The translations under genes and the position numbers were made by a program. A DNA stretch of 64,000 bases from Ornithodoros turicata (Eukaryota > Arthropoda > Arachnida > Ixodida > Argasidae), in NCBI RefSeq assembly GCF_037126465.1, contig NC_088206.1:67025687-67089686 (forward strand). Reading direction: 5' to 3'. The notes below the pieces were generated by a model. That model saw only the letters and a list, made by a program, of their open reading frames with translations. It searched no databases and was not told the DNA's origin. The stretch's first letter is position 1. The number at the start of each line of letters is the position of its first letter. Of this stretch, positions 1-9,294 are shown in pieces.

Positions 1-73
1 TGGTTTCACCCTAAAGAGGCAACCTTCAATTCGGGGAAGAATCTGGTTAAACCCTAAAACTTAATGCTCTAAA
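1..73 (-). mobile_element. Truncated end of a hAT-like MITE
   Basis: The first 73 bases are the reverse complement of the left end of the elements at 4044-4389 and 19810-20142. The shared part includes AGTTTTAGGGTTT and the TTCCCCGAATTGAAGGTTGC block. The terminal repeat is slightly changed (TAGAGCATTAAG instead of TAGAGCCTGAAG). The rest lies outside the window. Confidence 0.75.
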
Positions 74-461
74 CATAAAGGGGAGATGAGTAGAATAAGA
101 AAGAACAGAGGCTACCTGGCATGCTAATGATTTCCATGTTTATGGAGGAAACATAGCTGGAACCACAAACGTTTTTTTGTTTCATGAAGACTTTGCGAAA
201 GAGAGTACCCTGTGTGCAGCACAAATATGACAGAAAAAAAAAAGAAGTATTTGAAAACAATAAAGTTGGAAATTTGGAGCCAGTGCTGAGCATACCAGTT
301 CACAGAATATGCACCCATTCACGTTTGCTGAACGGATTCTTGAGACTGCCCTCACAAGCACTTTACCAGCGGATCACTTTCACACGTCTACAGAGTAGTT
401 TACACATTTACAGGAGTGGTTTGCAAGTCTTTGTTCTCAAATTGCTCCAGCTCATGCTTGG

Positions 462-3400
462 TCACACAGCCCTGCCATAGAGTTGAACCAGCTGTCTCGC
501 TGTGCTTATTCCGAGGCTTCTGCAAGAGGCAACGAACATTTAGCAACTTCTGCAACAACTGAAATAACACTATGGCAGGCTTAGTTCCTCTTATGCATGA
601 CACGTTTACTCATCTATAGAGGGTGTCCCGTTTGAGCACTCTGCGCAAGTGAAGTCGGCTAAATGTTGTTCGCCGTCGTAGTCGCCAATATTGTTTTCAC
701 TGTGGCCAATTGATTTATTAGCCAAGTTTTATTGGCTTTTTTTTTTAGTCCAGAATAAAAAGCCACGCAAAGTATACCTTGTTGGAAACACCAGACTCGG
801 GTGTTTGTTGAGGCACTTTACAACTTTCTAATCGATGGACCTCAAATCGTACTTATTTAGAAAACTGGCCAATTACTCTTATCTAATTCATTAATTAGGC
901 ACATTGAAAAACAATACTGCAAACTAGGACACACGACTGCTAACAACATTCATTCGCGTAGAGGACTCACTCTTTTTGACGTAGAATTTATGCCTTTCCG
1001 ATTATTTGTGCGGGTGACACTTAAGAAATTTCATTAGGGTTAAATTAGTAGAATTATTATATTGAAATGAATTTTAGTTATTAAATAATGAACTGTCAAT
1101 TGATTTTAACATAATATAATCAATGAATTCAATTAAGTATTGCCAAAGTAAATTCTACACTCAAAACCAAGAGAGGGCTCCCTCCCAAATTTTTTTCTTA
1201 TCTTTGTGACACTGAGAGTTTGTTACAAGTAGAGCCACACTGTCCGTAGCAGATGAATTTTCAGTTGAGAAGCGAGGCCGTGTAGCTGCTTACTAGGGCG
1301 TTGATAGTATTGTGCCAGAGAGGTAGTACTGCTGCTTTTTAGAGGTGTTTTTGTGAACTTAATTGTGCAGTGACAGGACACGGTACAGCAAAAATATTCT
1401 GCATGGTTGATTCCAGATAGACCTTCTTCCTCATTTAAAGTACCTATGGTGATTTCCAAATGTGCACCCAATGTACCAAAATATACACCACGCATACTTT
1501 GCGTGTAATATATATGTAGGGCCTGACTTTTTCCGGTTTTATTTTTGGCCAAATTCGGGGGGTAAATATCGGGTGGAATTTTTCATTTGAAAATTCGGGT
1601 GTATTCGGGATAAATCCCGTTACGGCATATTCTGTCGTCAGGAATTCGGGTGTATTCGGGTGATTTTTTTGTTTGTTTAATAAAAATTTGTCTTAACATG
1701 GAACTAATGTTTAGCAATGTTATCAAACTTTATTTTAATGCACGCTTATGAGTGTGCCATGCAACCCGGATGTTTTCGGGTAGATTCGGGTTAAACCCGA
1801 ATTTTACAGATTTCATTCGGGTTAAATCCCGTTACGGCATATTCTGTCGTCAGGAATTCGGGTGATTTTTTTTAAAATAAGAATTTGTCTTGACATGGAA
1901 CTAATGTTTAGCAATGTTATCAAACTTTATTTTTATAATGCACGCTTATGAGTGTGCCACGCGACCTGGATGTTTTCGGGTAGATTCGGGTTAAACCCAA
2001 ATTTTACAGATTTCGTTCGGGGGGGGGGGGGGGGGGGGTAAATATCAGGCGGATACGGGTTTAGCCCAAAAAAGTCAGGCCCTGTATATATATATGGAAG
2101 AGACAAACACTGAGACGTGCCTGTTGTTTGGTCCCTTCAGAGCAGCCAACTCCTTCTCCGCCTTGCCCTTTTCAGACGGCGCAAACGTGTCGAGGTATTG
2201 GATGAAGCTGTAAAGTGGAGTCATCTTTAGGAGTTCTTCAGGACGTTACCTTTCGTAATTCAGTGTCACGTGCCTATGAGGAGTGGGATGCGCTCGCAGG
2301 ATGCAGGTGGCCTTCTCCAAAGAGACTCCCTTCAGCTGCAGGAGGTGCTTGCCAAACATTTCACGTACGCTCAGGTCCTGCAGTTACGTCTCCGTGTTAG
2401 GCTTAGAGGGGGCAAATTGGTGTTCAAATACGTGCTTTGTTCTTAACGGAGGATGAGCTGAACTCTTGGAAGGTGATGCAGTGGTTGGGCAGGGGGTTCT
2501 CCAACAGTTCCTCTCGGCTGCAAGAATATAATGTCCGTCCCTGCGGATGGAACATAATTTTAACTCACTAAACACCTGCGTTCACTAATGCTTTGCAGTA
2601 AAATGAAATGTACAAAGTCTCTCTGGAACGATTGTCCCACTTTTGCAGGAACCACGTTGATATCGTGTGACCCCATTTTCAGAATTACGGCACGCAGAAA
2701 ATATGCTACTGCGAGAGAAGTGTTTTCTCTCTCTCACTCAGTCCCCAAACGATATGCAATTGCACTCTTTACGGAAAGGTACGAGACGTACCTGTTCCCA
2801 TGGCAACTGTCTCCTCCTCTGCAGGAAAATACCGTGGTACTACATGGTTGCCATCGCATTCTATCTAGCTTTGGAAAGTTATTTTTTTTAATGTTAAAGC
2901 AACATTTTGTAAATGTTATTACAAAAGAAGGAAGCATATGCTCCAAGAGACAACAACAACAACAGCAGCTTTATTGTTGCACGATGAATGGAGAGTTTTA
3001 TCTCTGGTGGACAAGTGTAGCTTTATGTATGCAACATATGGACTGCAACGGTACAAATGAATACACGCAGTTAGGGGTTGTTTCTGGTGCCCCTTTAAGT
3101 ATATGGCTCGCTGTACATGACTCACAGCGTACATGTAACGTAACAAAAAAACAATAACGCGTACGTACCGCGTACGTTTCTCGTAGAATACTGGTCACCA
3201 AGGTGAGATAAGCGATGGTGTCCTTCTGGCAGCGTGTCACCTTGATCAGAAATCCGTCCGAGATCTGCGTGCTCGCAAGGGCCTGCTGCAAAGTGGACTC
3301 CGGAAGTCCGCTGCTGCCGGGACTTCCAAATTCTTCCAGTAGATAAACCACGTTCTGCGCTCCGCAAGTCCTCAGTCTCACCTGGATCCAACACAAAATC

Positions 3401-6110
3401 CAATCCAATCCAATCCAAAGCAAATAAGTGGACAGCTGAGAGCTGCGCTCCGCAAGTCCTCAGTCTCACCTGGAACCAATACAAAATCCAATCCAAGCCA
3501 ATCCAATCCAAATAAGTGGACAGCTGAAAGAAAAAAAAAACGTATTTCCCCCACTTTGTACCTTTTGTTCCCTGAAGCGGCCATCTTTGATGCTGGAAGC
3601 CAGATCGTCCGTACGCTTGCGTTCCACCACGGGCCCCACCATCAACTCTCGACACGTTGGACCGTGTTGCCCGACTTCCTTTGCCATCCACGCAAAGTCC
3701 CCCACGCTGAGTCGGCGGACTTCGTGCTCGACGCCCATCCTCCGGAGCTCCCGTTCCACCTCAGCCTTTCGACGGGATTCCGGCCTGTTTGCGATCAAGG
3801 CGGACTCATTGTCGATGCTATTTCTTGTGACGCGGTAACGTTCTTCGAATCATCCTTGTTTTCGGAAAGAATCGCAGAAATAGCTTCTCGTGCCCACGCT
3901 TACCCCGAAATAGCTTCACAGCAGTCCACGATGAGAACGACCTCGAAATTTTGCAGAACTATGCGGTTTACTGAAACGTACCAAACAATTTTTTTTTTCA
4001 AAACTTACGTCCCTTTTACACTTTTTTGACAACGTACGACGATTAGAGCCTGAAGTTTTAGGGTTTTACCTGATTCTTCCCCGAATTTGCACCCCGAATT
4101 GAAGGTTGCCTCTTTAGGGTGAAACCCGATTTTTACCCGGCAAATTGCCCTCACTTTGATGTCTGTAGGAATGCACTAACTTACTTGTTTGGCAGAAAAA
4201 TGCAGTTACATCACCGTTTGTACCAAACCGCTACAGATAGTTTGAATAACTGAGCCCGATTTCTACCCGAATTTAGCGTACTGGAAGTTTTTTCACCCGA
4301 ATTTGCATGAATTTAGTGCACACGTTTATTTACCCGATTTTTACCCGCCGAATGTGGGAAAAAATATTTCCCGAAAACTTCAGGCTCTAACGATGATTTC
4401 TATGAAAGCACGACACTCCGTTGAAAGAAGAAAAGGCGTCTCGTCACCTGTTGTCTGGGAGTTATCTTTCTATACCATTAACATTTCTCACACGTTGGGT
4501 TCATTAAAATACTCGCACAGAATTTTATGCACATTCTACTTACTGATATCGATCACTGCCTATCCAGTGTACGTGTGATTTAGTTATGTGAAGCGCACGA
4601 ATACAAGACAGGGTTGCAGCGGGGATTAAAAGGGAAATTATAATGTATAGAGAAGAAAACGCGCAACGTGAATACTCACTCGGTGCGGGAGGAACGTCGT
4701 CGTCCGATTGGCTAGAGTTGGTCGCAAGATTCGGGTCGTCCGAAGAGGTGCCTTGACTGGTGGCTGCCAACTTCAACGCAAGCTCACGACCCTCGTCCGT
4801 TAAGACGTGTCTGCAAGACCATTTATGAGTCTTAGTACTCCAGGACTTTTTCACTTTGTAAACGTTGCAGCACCTAGCTGGCTTTTACCTGTGAGGCCTT
4901 CCTTCTCTGTGTACGAGACCTTTGCTTAGCAACGTAGCCATCGATGACCAAGCAGTGTAATAAGAATCCCCCTGTGGCTATAGATTTATGTTAATTACAA
5001 TCAACTTAACATTTTTCTCTAACCATAAGGTATGGTGGCACTTACCACTGTAAACGAAGTATCACACAGTGGTTGTGCTGCGACTATGAGATCTGCCTTT
5101 GTACACCCGTTCTGTTTGAAACATTTAAGCATGCACATTTTAGTTCATTCTGATACGAGATACAGAAACCGTACCAAAGGTAAGAAAAGGAAACATAATC
5201 CGAAAATTGGTTTCGTCGACTGCCAGAAACAGACAAACCGCAACATTTTCTCATTTACCTCTACAAAATGTTTTGTTAAGATTATGATTAATATTGAAAA
5301 TATTTTTGCACCTGATTAGGATGTTGTAATAAAGCAATCAACATCGCGTGAGGTCCGCTCCGCGGCAGGGGTACGTAAGCACGTCTGCCTTTGGTGTTAC
5401 CACCTTTAGCAGACGTGGTTCTTGCTGTCTTGGGTTGTTTCTTTGAGGTAGAGTCTGAGCTTTCTGGCGATTGAAAGGGGGCAGAGTATGTGAGTGAAAG
5501 AGCAATAAACATAAAATACGAAAGCGGTGAGATTACACTGACCCTGAGACACATTTTGGTTACTGCTTCCGCTCGCCTGACTCCCACATGCCGAAGCAGA
5601 CGACATTTCTTCGTCGTCGTGCAAAGCGAAACCCGGATTCTCCCTTCGGTACTTAGCCAGTCGCTGGTCGAGCATTTCACAGATTTTATCGCCTTTAGAA
5701 AAGCAACATTATTCCAGAAATTAGTTTCACTTGCAGCTCCAAGTACTTCTGTGCCTTACCGAAAAACTCTAGCATCTTCGCTTCTTTGCCTGTCTTAAGA
5801 ACAAGCGGGTACTTCTTGAGCGACCTGAGAGCCTATGGCAGTACGATAAGAATAAAGCGAAAACCTGACGTCAATATAGTCACGGTCTTTTCTCATGGCG
5901 CTGTAAAACACTTGGGTCTCATGTTCATGTCAGAGCAGCAACCGATTTCTAACACGTAATCAACCATACCCGAGCGTATGTGTGTTGTGTTTTCGAATTG
6001 CTTGCTGCAGCTTGATCTTTCCATTCTTGTAGCCACTTCGCAAATAAAGGGTTCGGATCTGGTACCACCTTCTTCACACGCTTTCTTTGGGGTCCTATGC
6101 TTTCTGCCAT
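462..6110 (-). CDS. MUS81: Crossover junction endonuclease MUS81
   Basis: Catalytic subunit of the MUS81-EME nuclease, which cuts branched DNA such as stalled forks and recombination intermediates in the nucleus. Thirteen exons on the minus strand: 6110-5970, 5832-5760, 5692-5543, 5463-5312, 4971-4889, 4810-4680, 3970-3904, 3823-3562, 3381-3169, 2540-2436, 2377-2274, 2207-2121, 519-462. They sum to 1626 nt, 541 residues, close to the human 551, and all phases agree. The N-terminal HhH region contains [12 protein letters not shown] and the linker YVPLPRSG. The XPF-type nuclease core shows VDCCE, VGDFAW and ERKRTDDL (the GD...ERKxxxD site), then DGRFREQK and [10 protein letters not shown]. The C-terminal HhH shows [17 protein letters not shown] and ends ARQLVQLYG. 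The last three introns need GC donors to keep frame. Intron 6 carries a MITE, and the exon 9 acceptor is duplicated upstream. The start ATG is the first in the exon and fits the family N-terminus. Confidence 0.95.
620..1517. other. Large last intron of MUS81, upper part
   Basis: This is intron sequence between the last two MUS81 exons. A GGGTGTCCCG motif near 620 resembles the terminus of Tc1/mariner-like repeats elsewhere in the window, but I could not find its partner end. The rest is AT-rich, with no coding signal I trust. Confidence 0.5.
1518..2084. mobile_element. MITE with AGGGCCTGACTTTTT termini
   Basis: The element starts AGGGCCTGACTTTTT and ends AAAAAGTCAGGCCCT, so it has about 15-bp inverted ends. 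It is flanked by TATATAT on both sides. Inside, a block of about 230 bp (GGGTTAAATCCC, TCTGTCGTCAGGAATTCGGG, ATGTTTAGCAATGTTATCAA, GTTTTCGGGTAGATTCGGG) is repeated twice. A G homopolymer lies at about 2020-2038. It sits in the last MUS81 intron and has no ORF. Confidence 0.7.
3356..3528. repeat. 88-bp tandem duplication across a MUS81 splice acceptor
   Basis: Two copies offset by 88 bp each contain, on the minus strand, the intron end (repeated GGATT, then TTCCAG or ATCCAG) and the first 27 coding bases of MUS81 exon 9 (GTGAGACTGAGGACTTGCGG onward). Only the copy at 3381 joins exon 8 to the rest of exon 9 in frame. The copy at 3469 is shifted because 88 is not a multiple of three. Confidence 0.9.
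4044..4389. mobile_element. hAT-like MITE in MUS81 intron 6
   Basis: Inverted ends TAGAGCCTGAAG and CTTCAGGCTCTA bound 346 bp. The flanking 8-mers ACGACGAT (4036-4043) and ACGATGAT (4390-4397) look like an 8-bp target-site duplication with one mismatch, typical of hAT elements. A second copy is at 19810-20142 and a truncated one at 1-73. No coding capacity. Confidence 0.85.
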
Positions 6111-6330
6111 GCTCGCCGCTTAGTAATCAAAACATTTACAGAAGTAAATGACTGTCAATCTAGCGCCACATTATTCTGACACAGACTTGGATCGGATACG
6201 TCTGTGGCTACAGTATAGGATATGGCTATACGTTCTGCTAGCGAGGGCGCGAGGGAACGCGCGCACATCGATCAGCACTTTTGCTTCCCGTCTCTATTCT
6301 TATGGAACAACAATAAGCTTAATATATATT

Positions 6331-6336
6331 TTATTT
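6331..6336 (-). terminator. Putative AATAAA poly(A) signal
   Basis: On the minus strand AATAAA lies about 80 bases after the stop of the unidentified ORF at 6417-7061. It would fit that ORF being the 3' part of a transcript. A chance match is possible in this AT-rich stretch. Confidence 0.4.
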
Positions 6337-6416
6337 CGACGCGAATAAATATAGAGATGTACAAATAAATATTTTGTCGCAACAGAATAGTGCAGCGGTA
6401 GTTCTTCGTTGTCCAT

Positions 6417-7061
6417 TTAAAAAGCTGAGCATATATCACAGATGTGGTCTTGTGCTACAGAAGGAACAATTTGATCTTCATCGAAGTTCGAATTGAATTC
6501 TGTCATCATTGTGATAGGTATCGTAGGCAGTTCGGGGACTAAACCATCATCGCCGCAAAAGAGGCTCCATATGTCGACGTCGTTGTCCAAAATATCAATG
6601 TCAGGCACAACCAGATCCTCGGGTTCCCTCTTTTGTTCTTCGTTTACAATGCCTAAATCGAACGAAGTGTTCAAAGCATCTTCAAATGTGCCAAGGTATA
6701 CGTCTTGAACGAATGTCATCCTGCCGTCCATTTCTGCCGTCACCTGGAAGACTTCAAGGGATGCCTCAGGAGCTTCAAAGTTCAATTGGTCGTCACTAAG
6801 CATTGTGTTTTCTTCTGGTCTTCTCTTGATATGATGCACCAAAAGATGTTTAGGAAAAGTAAAATACCTTGAACGGGCTATTAGTTTTTGACAGTAGACG
6901 CACGGATCGCATTCGGCAAAGCAGACGACAATTTTGCGCTGATTTCGCGCGCTGATCGCATACGTCTTCCCTGATTGGTTAAAATTCACGTAAGTCTGAT
7001 TGGCCAGTGGTTCGCGCCTTATACATACGTCATCACATTGTACAACATAATTTTTTACCAT
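6417..7061 (-). CDS. Unidentified intronless ORF, 214 aa, CxxC/HxxxH motif
   Basis: I do not recognise this protein. From the first ATG (7061) it runs 214 codons without interruption. Residues about 50-80 hold CVYC, 14 residues, then HLLVHH, which resembles a C2H2 zinc finger with an over-long loop, followed by basic KRRP. The second half is strongly acidic (DIDILDNDVDIW, FDEDQIVP) and ends in a second cysteine pair, CDIC. Basic metal-binding front plus acidic tail would suit a transcription regulator, but that is inference. A poly(A) signal follows about 80 bases downstream. It lies between the divergent MUS81 and NDUFB1 starts. It could also be a domesticated or captured gene. Confidence 0.5.
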   Translation of the reverse strand: MVKNYVVQCDDVCIRREPLANQTYVNFNQSGKTYAISARNQRKIVVCFAECDPCVYCQKLIARSRYFTFPKHLLVHHIKRRPEENTMLSDDQLNFEAPEASLEVFQVTAEMDGRMTFVQDVYLGTFEDALNTSFDLGIVNEEQKREPEDLVVPDIDILDNDVDIWSLFCGDDGLVPELPTIPITMMTEFNSNFDEDQIVPSVAQDHICDICSAF

Positions 7062-7511
7062 GAAAAAGAACAAACACTACAAAACAGAAAAACACATATT
7101 CAACACGTAATAATTACACAATAAAAAGCATGCAAATAATTTGACACGACTTTGTCATGGCTGCAGCGCAATCCAGAATCCAATCCAATAAGTAACAGTT
7201 CATTCTGGTAAGTGTAAGTGAAGGTGACATGAAATTCTCACGTTATTTACCATTAGCACGTTATTTGTGGAGCAAATAACAGCACTTCACGTAAACATCG
7301 TGCAGGTCTATTGCCTATTTTAGCAGCAGGGCACGATGCATCTCCCCAAATATTGAAAACTCGCATCATCCTTCTCTCGTCTGCTTGAATAGTGAAAAAC
7401 ACGATACATATCAAAAGAAAGAAATACGTATCATGCTCTATCGAACTTGTCGAGATGTTTCTAAACATAGACAACTAATTCATTTACAATTTATCAATTG
7501 GTTTTCAGTGC

Positions 7512-7679
7512 ATGGAAGTGAGGGAGATACCAAAGCAAGGCAACCCTTGGCTCCTTCGGTTGTGGCGCTACAAAGTCACGATCATCTTTCCTGTCTGCAC
7601 CGCCTTTCTGATCTACGCCGACTACAATCAGACGCGTAAGTGGAAAGCGAGGAACGCACAGCAACGAGCCGCTGAGTAA
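7512..7679 (+). CDS. Small membrane-type ORF (55 aa) upstream of NDUFB1
   Basis: An ATG-initiated ORF of 55 residues ends 102 bases before the NDUFB1 start. It has a basic front (RLWRYK), one hydrophobic segment (VTIIFPVCTAFLIYA) and a basic, polar tail. A good donor (CGC|GTAAGT at 7636) lies inside it and a good acceptor (TTTTTTTGCAG, ending 7775) lies just before NDUFB1. In the spliced mRNA the ORF is truncated and becomes an upstream ORF; in the unspliced mRNA the full 55-residue protein is encoded. It may be a second product of a dicistronic transcript or only a leader ORF. I do not recognise its family. Confidence 0.45.
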   Translation: MEVREIPKQGNPWLLRLWRYKVTIIFPVCTAFLIYADYNQTRKWKARNAQQRAAE

Positions 7680-7775
7680 CACTAAGGTCAGGATACAAGT
7701 GAGCTTTTCACACAAAAGCTTGGTGTTGAGTTCCGTAACTTGAGTGCACGTTTTCTTGTTGTTGTTTTTTTGCAG
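7636..7775 (+). other. Probable 5' leader intron of NDUFB1
   Basis: GTAAGT at 7636 and a T-rich tract ending in TTTGCAG at 7775 define a 140-base intron whose removal places the NDUFB1 start 6 bases after the junction. Confidence 0.65.
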
Positions 7776-7781
7776 GCAAAC

Positions 7782-7961
7782 ATGTCATCGGCAGTGGTTC
7801 GGATGTGCTGGCACCTACGCCACACACCTATTCTCATTATTCCCATGGGCTTCGGTTGGTACTTGGATCGACTGGAGACCCTCCACATGACACGGTTCCG
7901 CGGCAAAAGCAAACTCTATGGACGTGAATACGGACCAGACGAGCAGCCCCCTTGGCCCTAG
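7782..7961 (+). CDS. NDUFB1: NADH dehydrogenase 1 beta subcomplex subunit 1 (MNLL)
   Basis: Accessory subunit of mitochondrial respiratory complex I, in the inner membrane. The 59-residue product matches the usual size (human 58). It carries the family core PMGFGWYLDR, then MTRFRGKSKLYGRE, matching the human pattern PMGF..YLDR...FRNKS.LF.RE, and ends with proline and tryptophan residues. A single membrane segment covers about residues 14-26. The ATG at 7782 directly follows a splice acceptor. No targeting presequence is visible, as usual for this subunit. The gene is divergent from the ORF at 6417-7061. Confidence 0.9.
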   Translation: MSSAVVRMCWHLRHTPILIIPMGFGWYLDRLETLHMTRFRGKSKLYGREYGPDEQPPWP

Positions 7962-7989
7962 TTTCCCTCAGAGAGTTTTGTGTGTTTAG

Positions 7990-9290
7990 TTTCAAGTAAA
8001 AATTGCAGATGACAGCCTGGAGTCATGCTTCCTCACGCTAGGATCTCCGACTTGCAGGATTCTGATTCTGATTAGAGTCAGAGGGGTGTTTCGTTGTCTC
8101 GTACCACATTTTTCTGATACTAGTTATCTAGGTGCTAGGATCACTGTAAGTCAATCTCTGTTAGGAGCATGATTTTAGAGTGCAGGAAAATGCGCCTTGT
8201 AAAAACTGTAAGCAGGTTTGGATGTTTCATGCGAGCCGTAGTCTCAACATTTTACTGGGTGACTGTTCTGCAGAGCACTGGAGTCTGCTTATGCTGAATA
8301 ACATTTGGTGTATGATGTAGATGAGCATGAATCTTCACTGATTCTATAATACAATTTATGATACCATCAGGAGGAGGATAGAAGGGTATAAGGGTGAAAG
8401 AAAGGATCTGAAGGTGATAGTGGTACAGGAGAGGGAGGGATGTGCAGTCCTTGCTCTGGGATTCGAGTTGTCCTAGAGGTACTGACCACCGGGAAAACGT
8501 CTAAGCATCCCTCAGCAGATTTCACGATAGATTTCTTCGAGATATTCTCTGTACCAACAGTAACGGCGAGGATACTGTCGAAGTTGCTGAAAGATATTCG
8601 TCGAATGACGTTTAGCGTAAAATTGTGGAGTAAACAAAAGATAAGCGGTATGACCGAGGGATTTGTGCGGAGTTTTTCATTTCCGAAGATGAATGGCTGA
8701 GGTTTGGACTTTAGACCACCACATGTGGACGCGTGGACACATTGCAAGAAACGCTGACTCACTGCCCTTGTGAAAATAGACATCCTGTGAACGTAATAAG
8801 TTTGTACACACAAAAGGCCAAATAATGCAAATATCACGCGGAAACACGAAAAATCGCTGCAAAAAATCTGCGGAGTGCGCCCCCAGGCGGCCATTTTGTG
8901 CGACTCCACACATACATACACCGGCAAACAAAATTGAGATGTTGCGATTGCCTCATGTTTCTTATATCTGGTGAAATTTTCTGGTGACGTTATTCTCACT
9001 CTCTGTGTTAAAGACAGAACAACGAGGGCTACGACCAGCAGCGTCGCTAACCGCAAAATAACGCTGTCCCCCCGCCTCCAATGCCAAATAAGTCATCTCT
9101 CTCCTGCCCAAACCCATTCGACGGCTGTCATCGCTTATTAATTACGCAAAGAACGAAGAACCCTCACTGACTGCGACCGACAGAATACCTTCGTTGATCA
9201 TCTTCGGTGAAATGTGTCGAGAGTGATGTGACTGACAGGATAACGCAAGTCGCGAAACGCCTTTCTGGGCCAGCGACTTCGAAAAATAAG
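7990..9290. other. Intergenic stretch between NDUFB1 and ATXN3
   Basis: It contains the NDUFB1 3' region and the ATXN3 promoter region. A long minus-strand frame (8367-9056) has no ATG or recognisable domain. I see no transposon ends here. Confidence 0.5.
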
Positions 9291-9294
9291 GAAG

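Noticed and set aside
2588..3157. 189-codon plus-strand open frame
   Set aside because: It lies in MUS81 intron 9 on the opposite strand, contains a CAA run and has no recognisable domain.
8367..9056. 229-codon open frame on the minus strand with a hydrophobic start
   Set aside because: The start codon is TTG, there is no ATG near the front, no domain is visible and no splice structure supports it. Probably chance.
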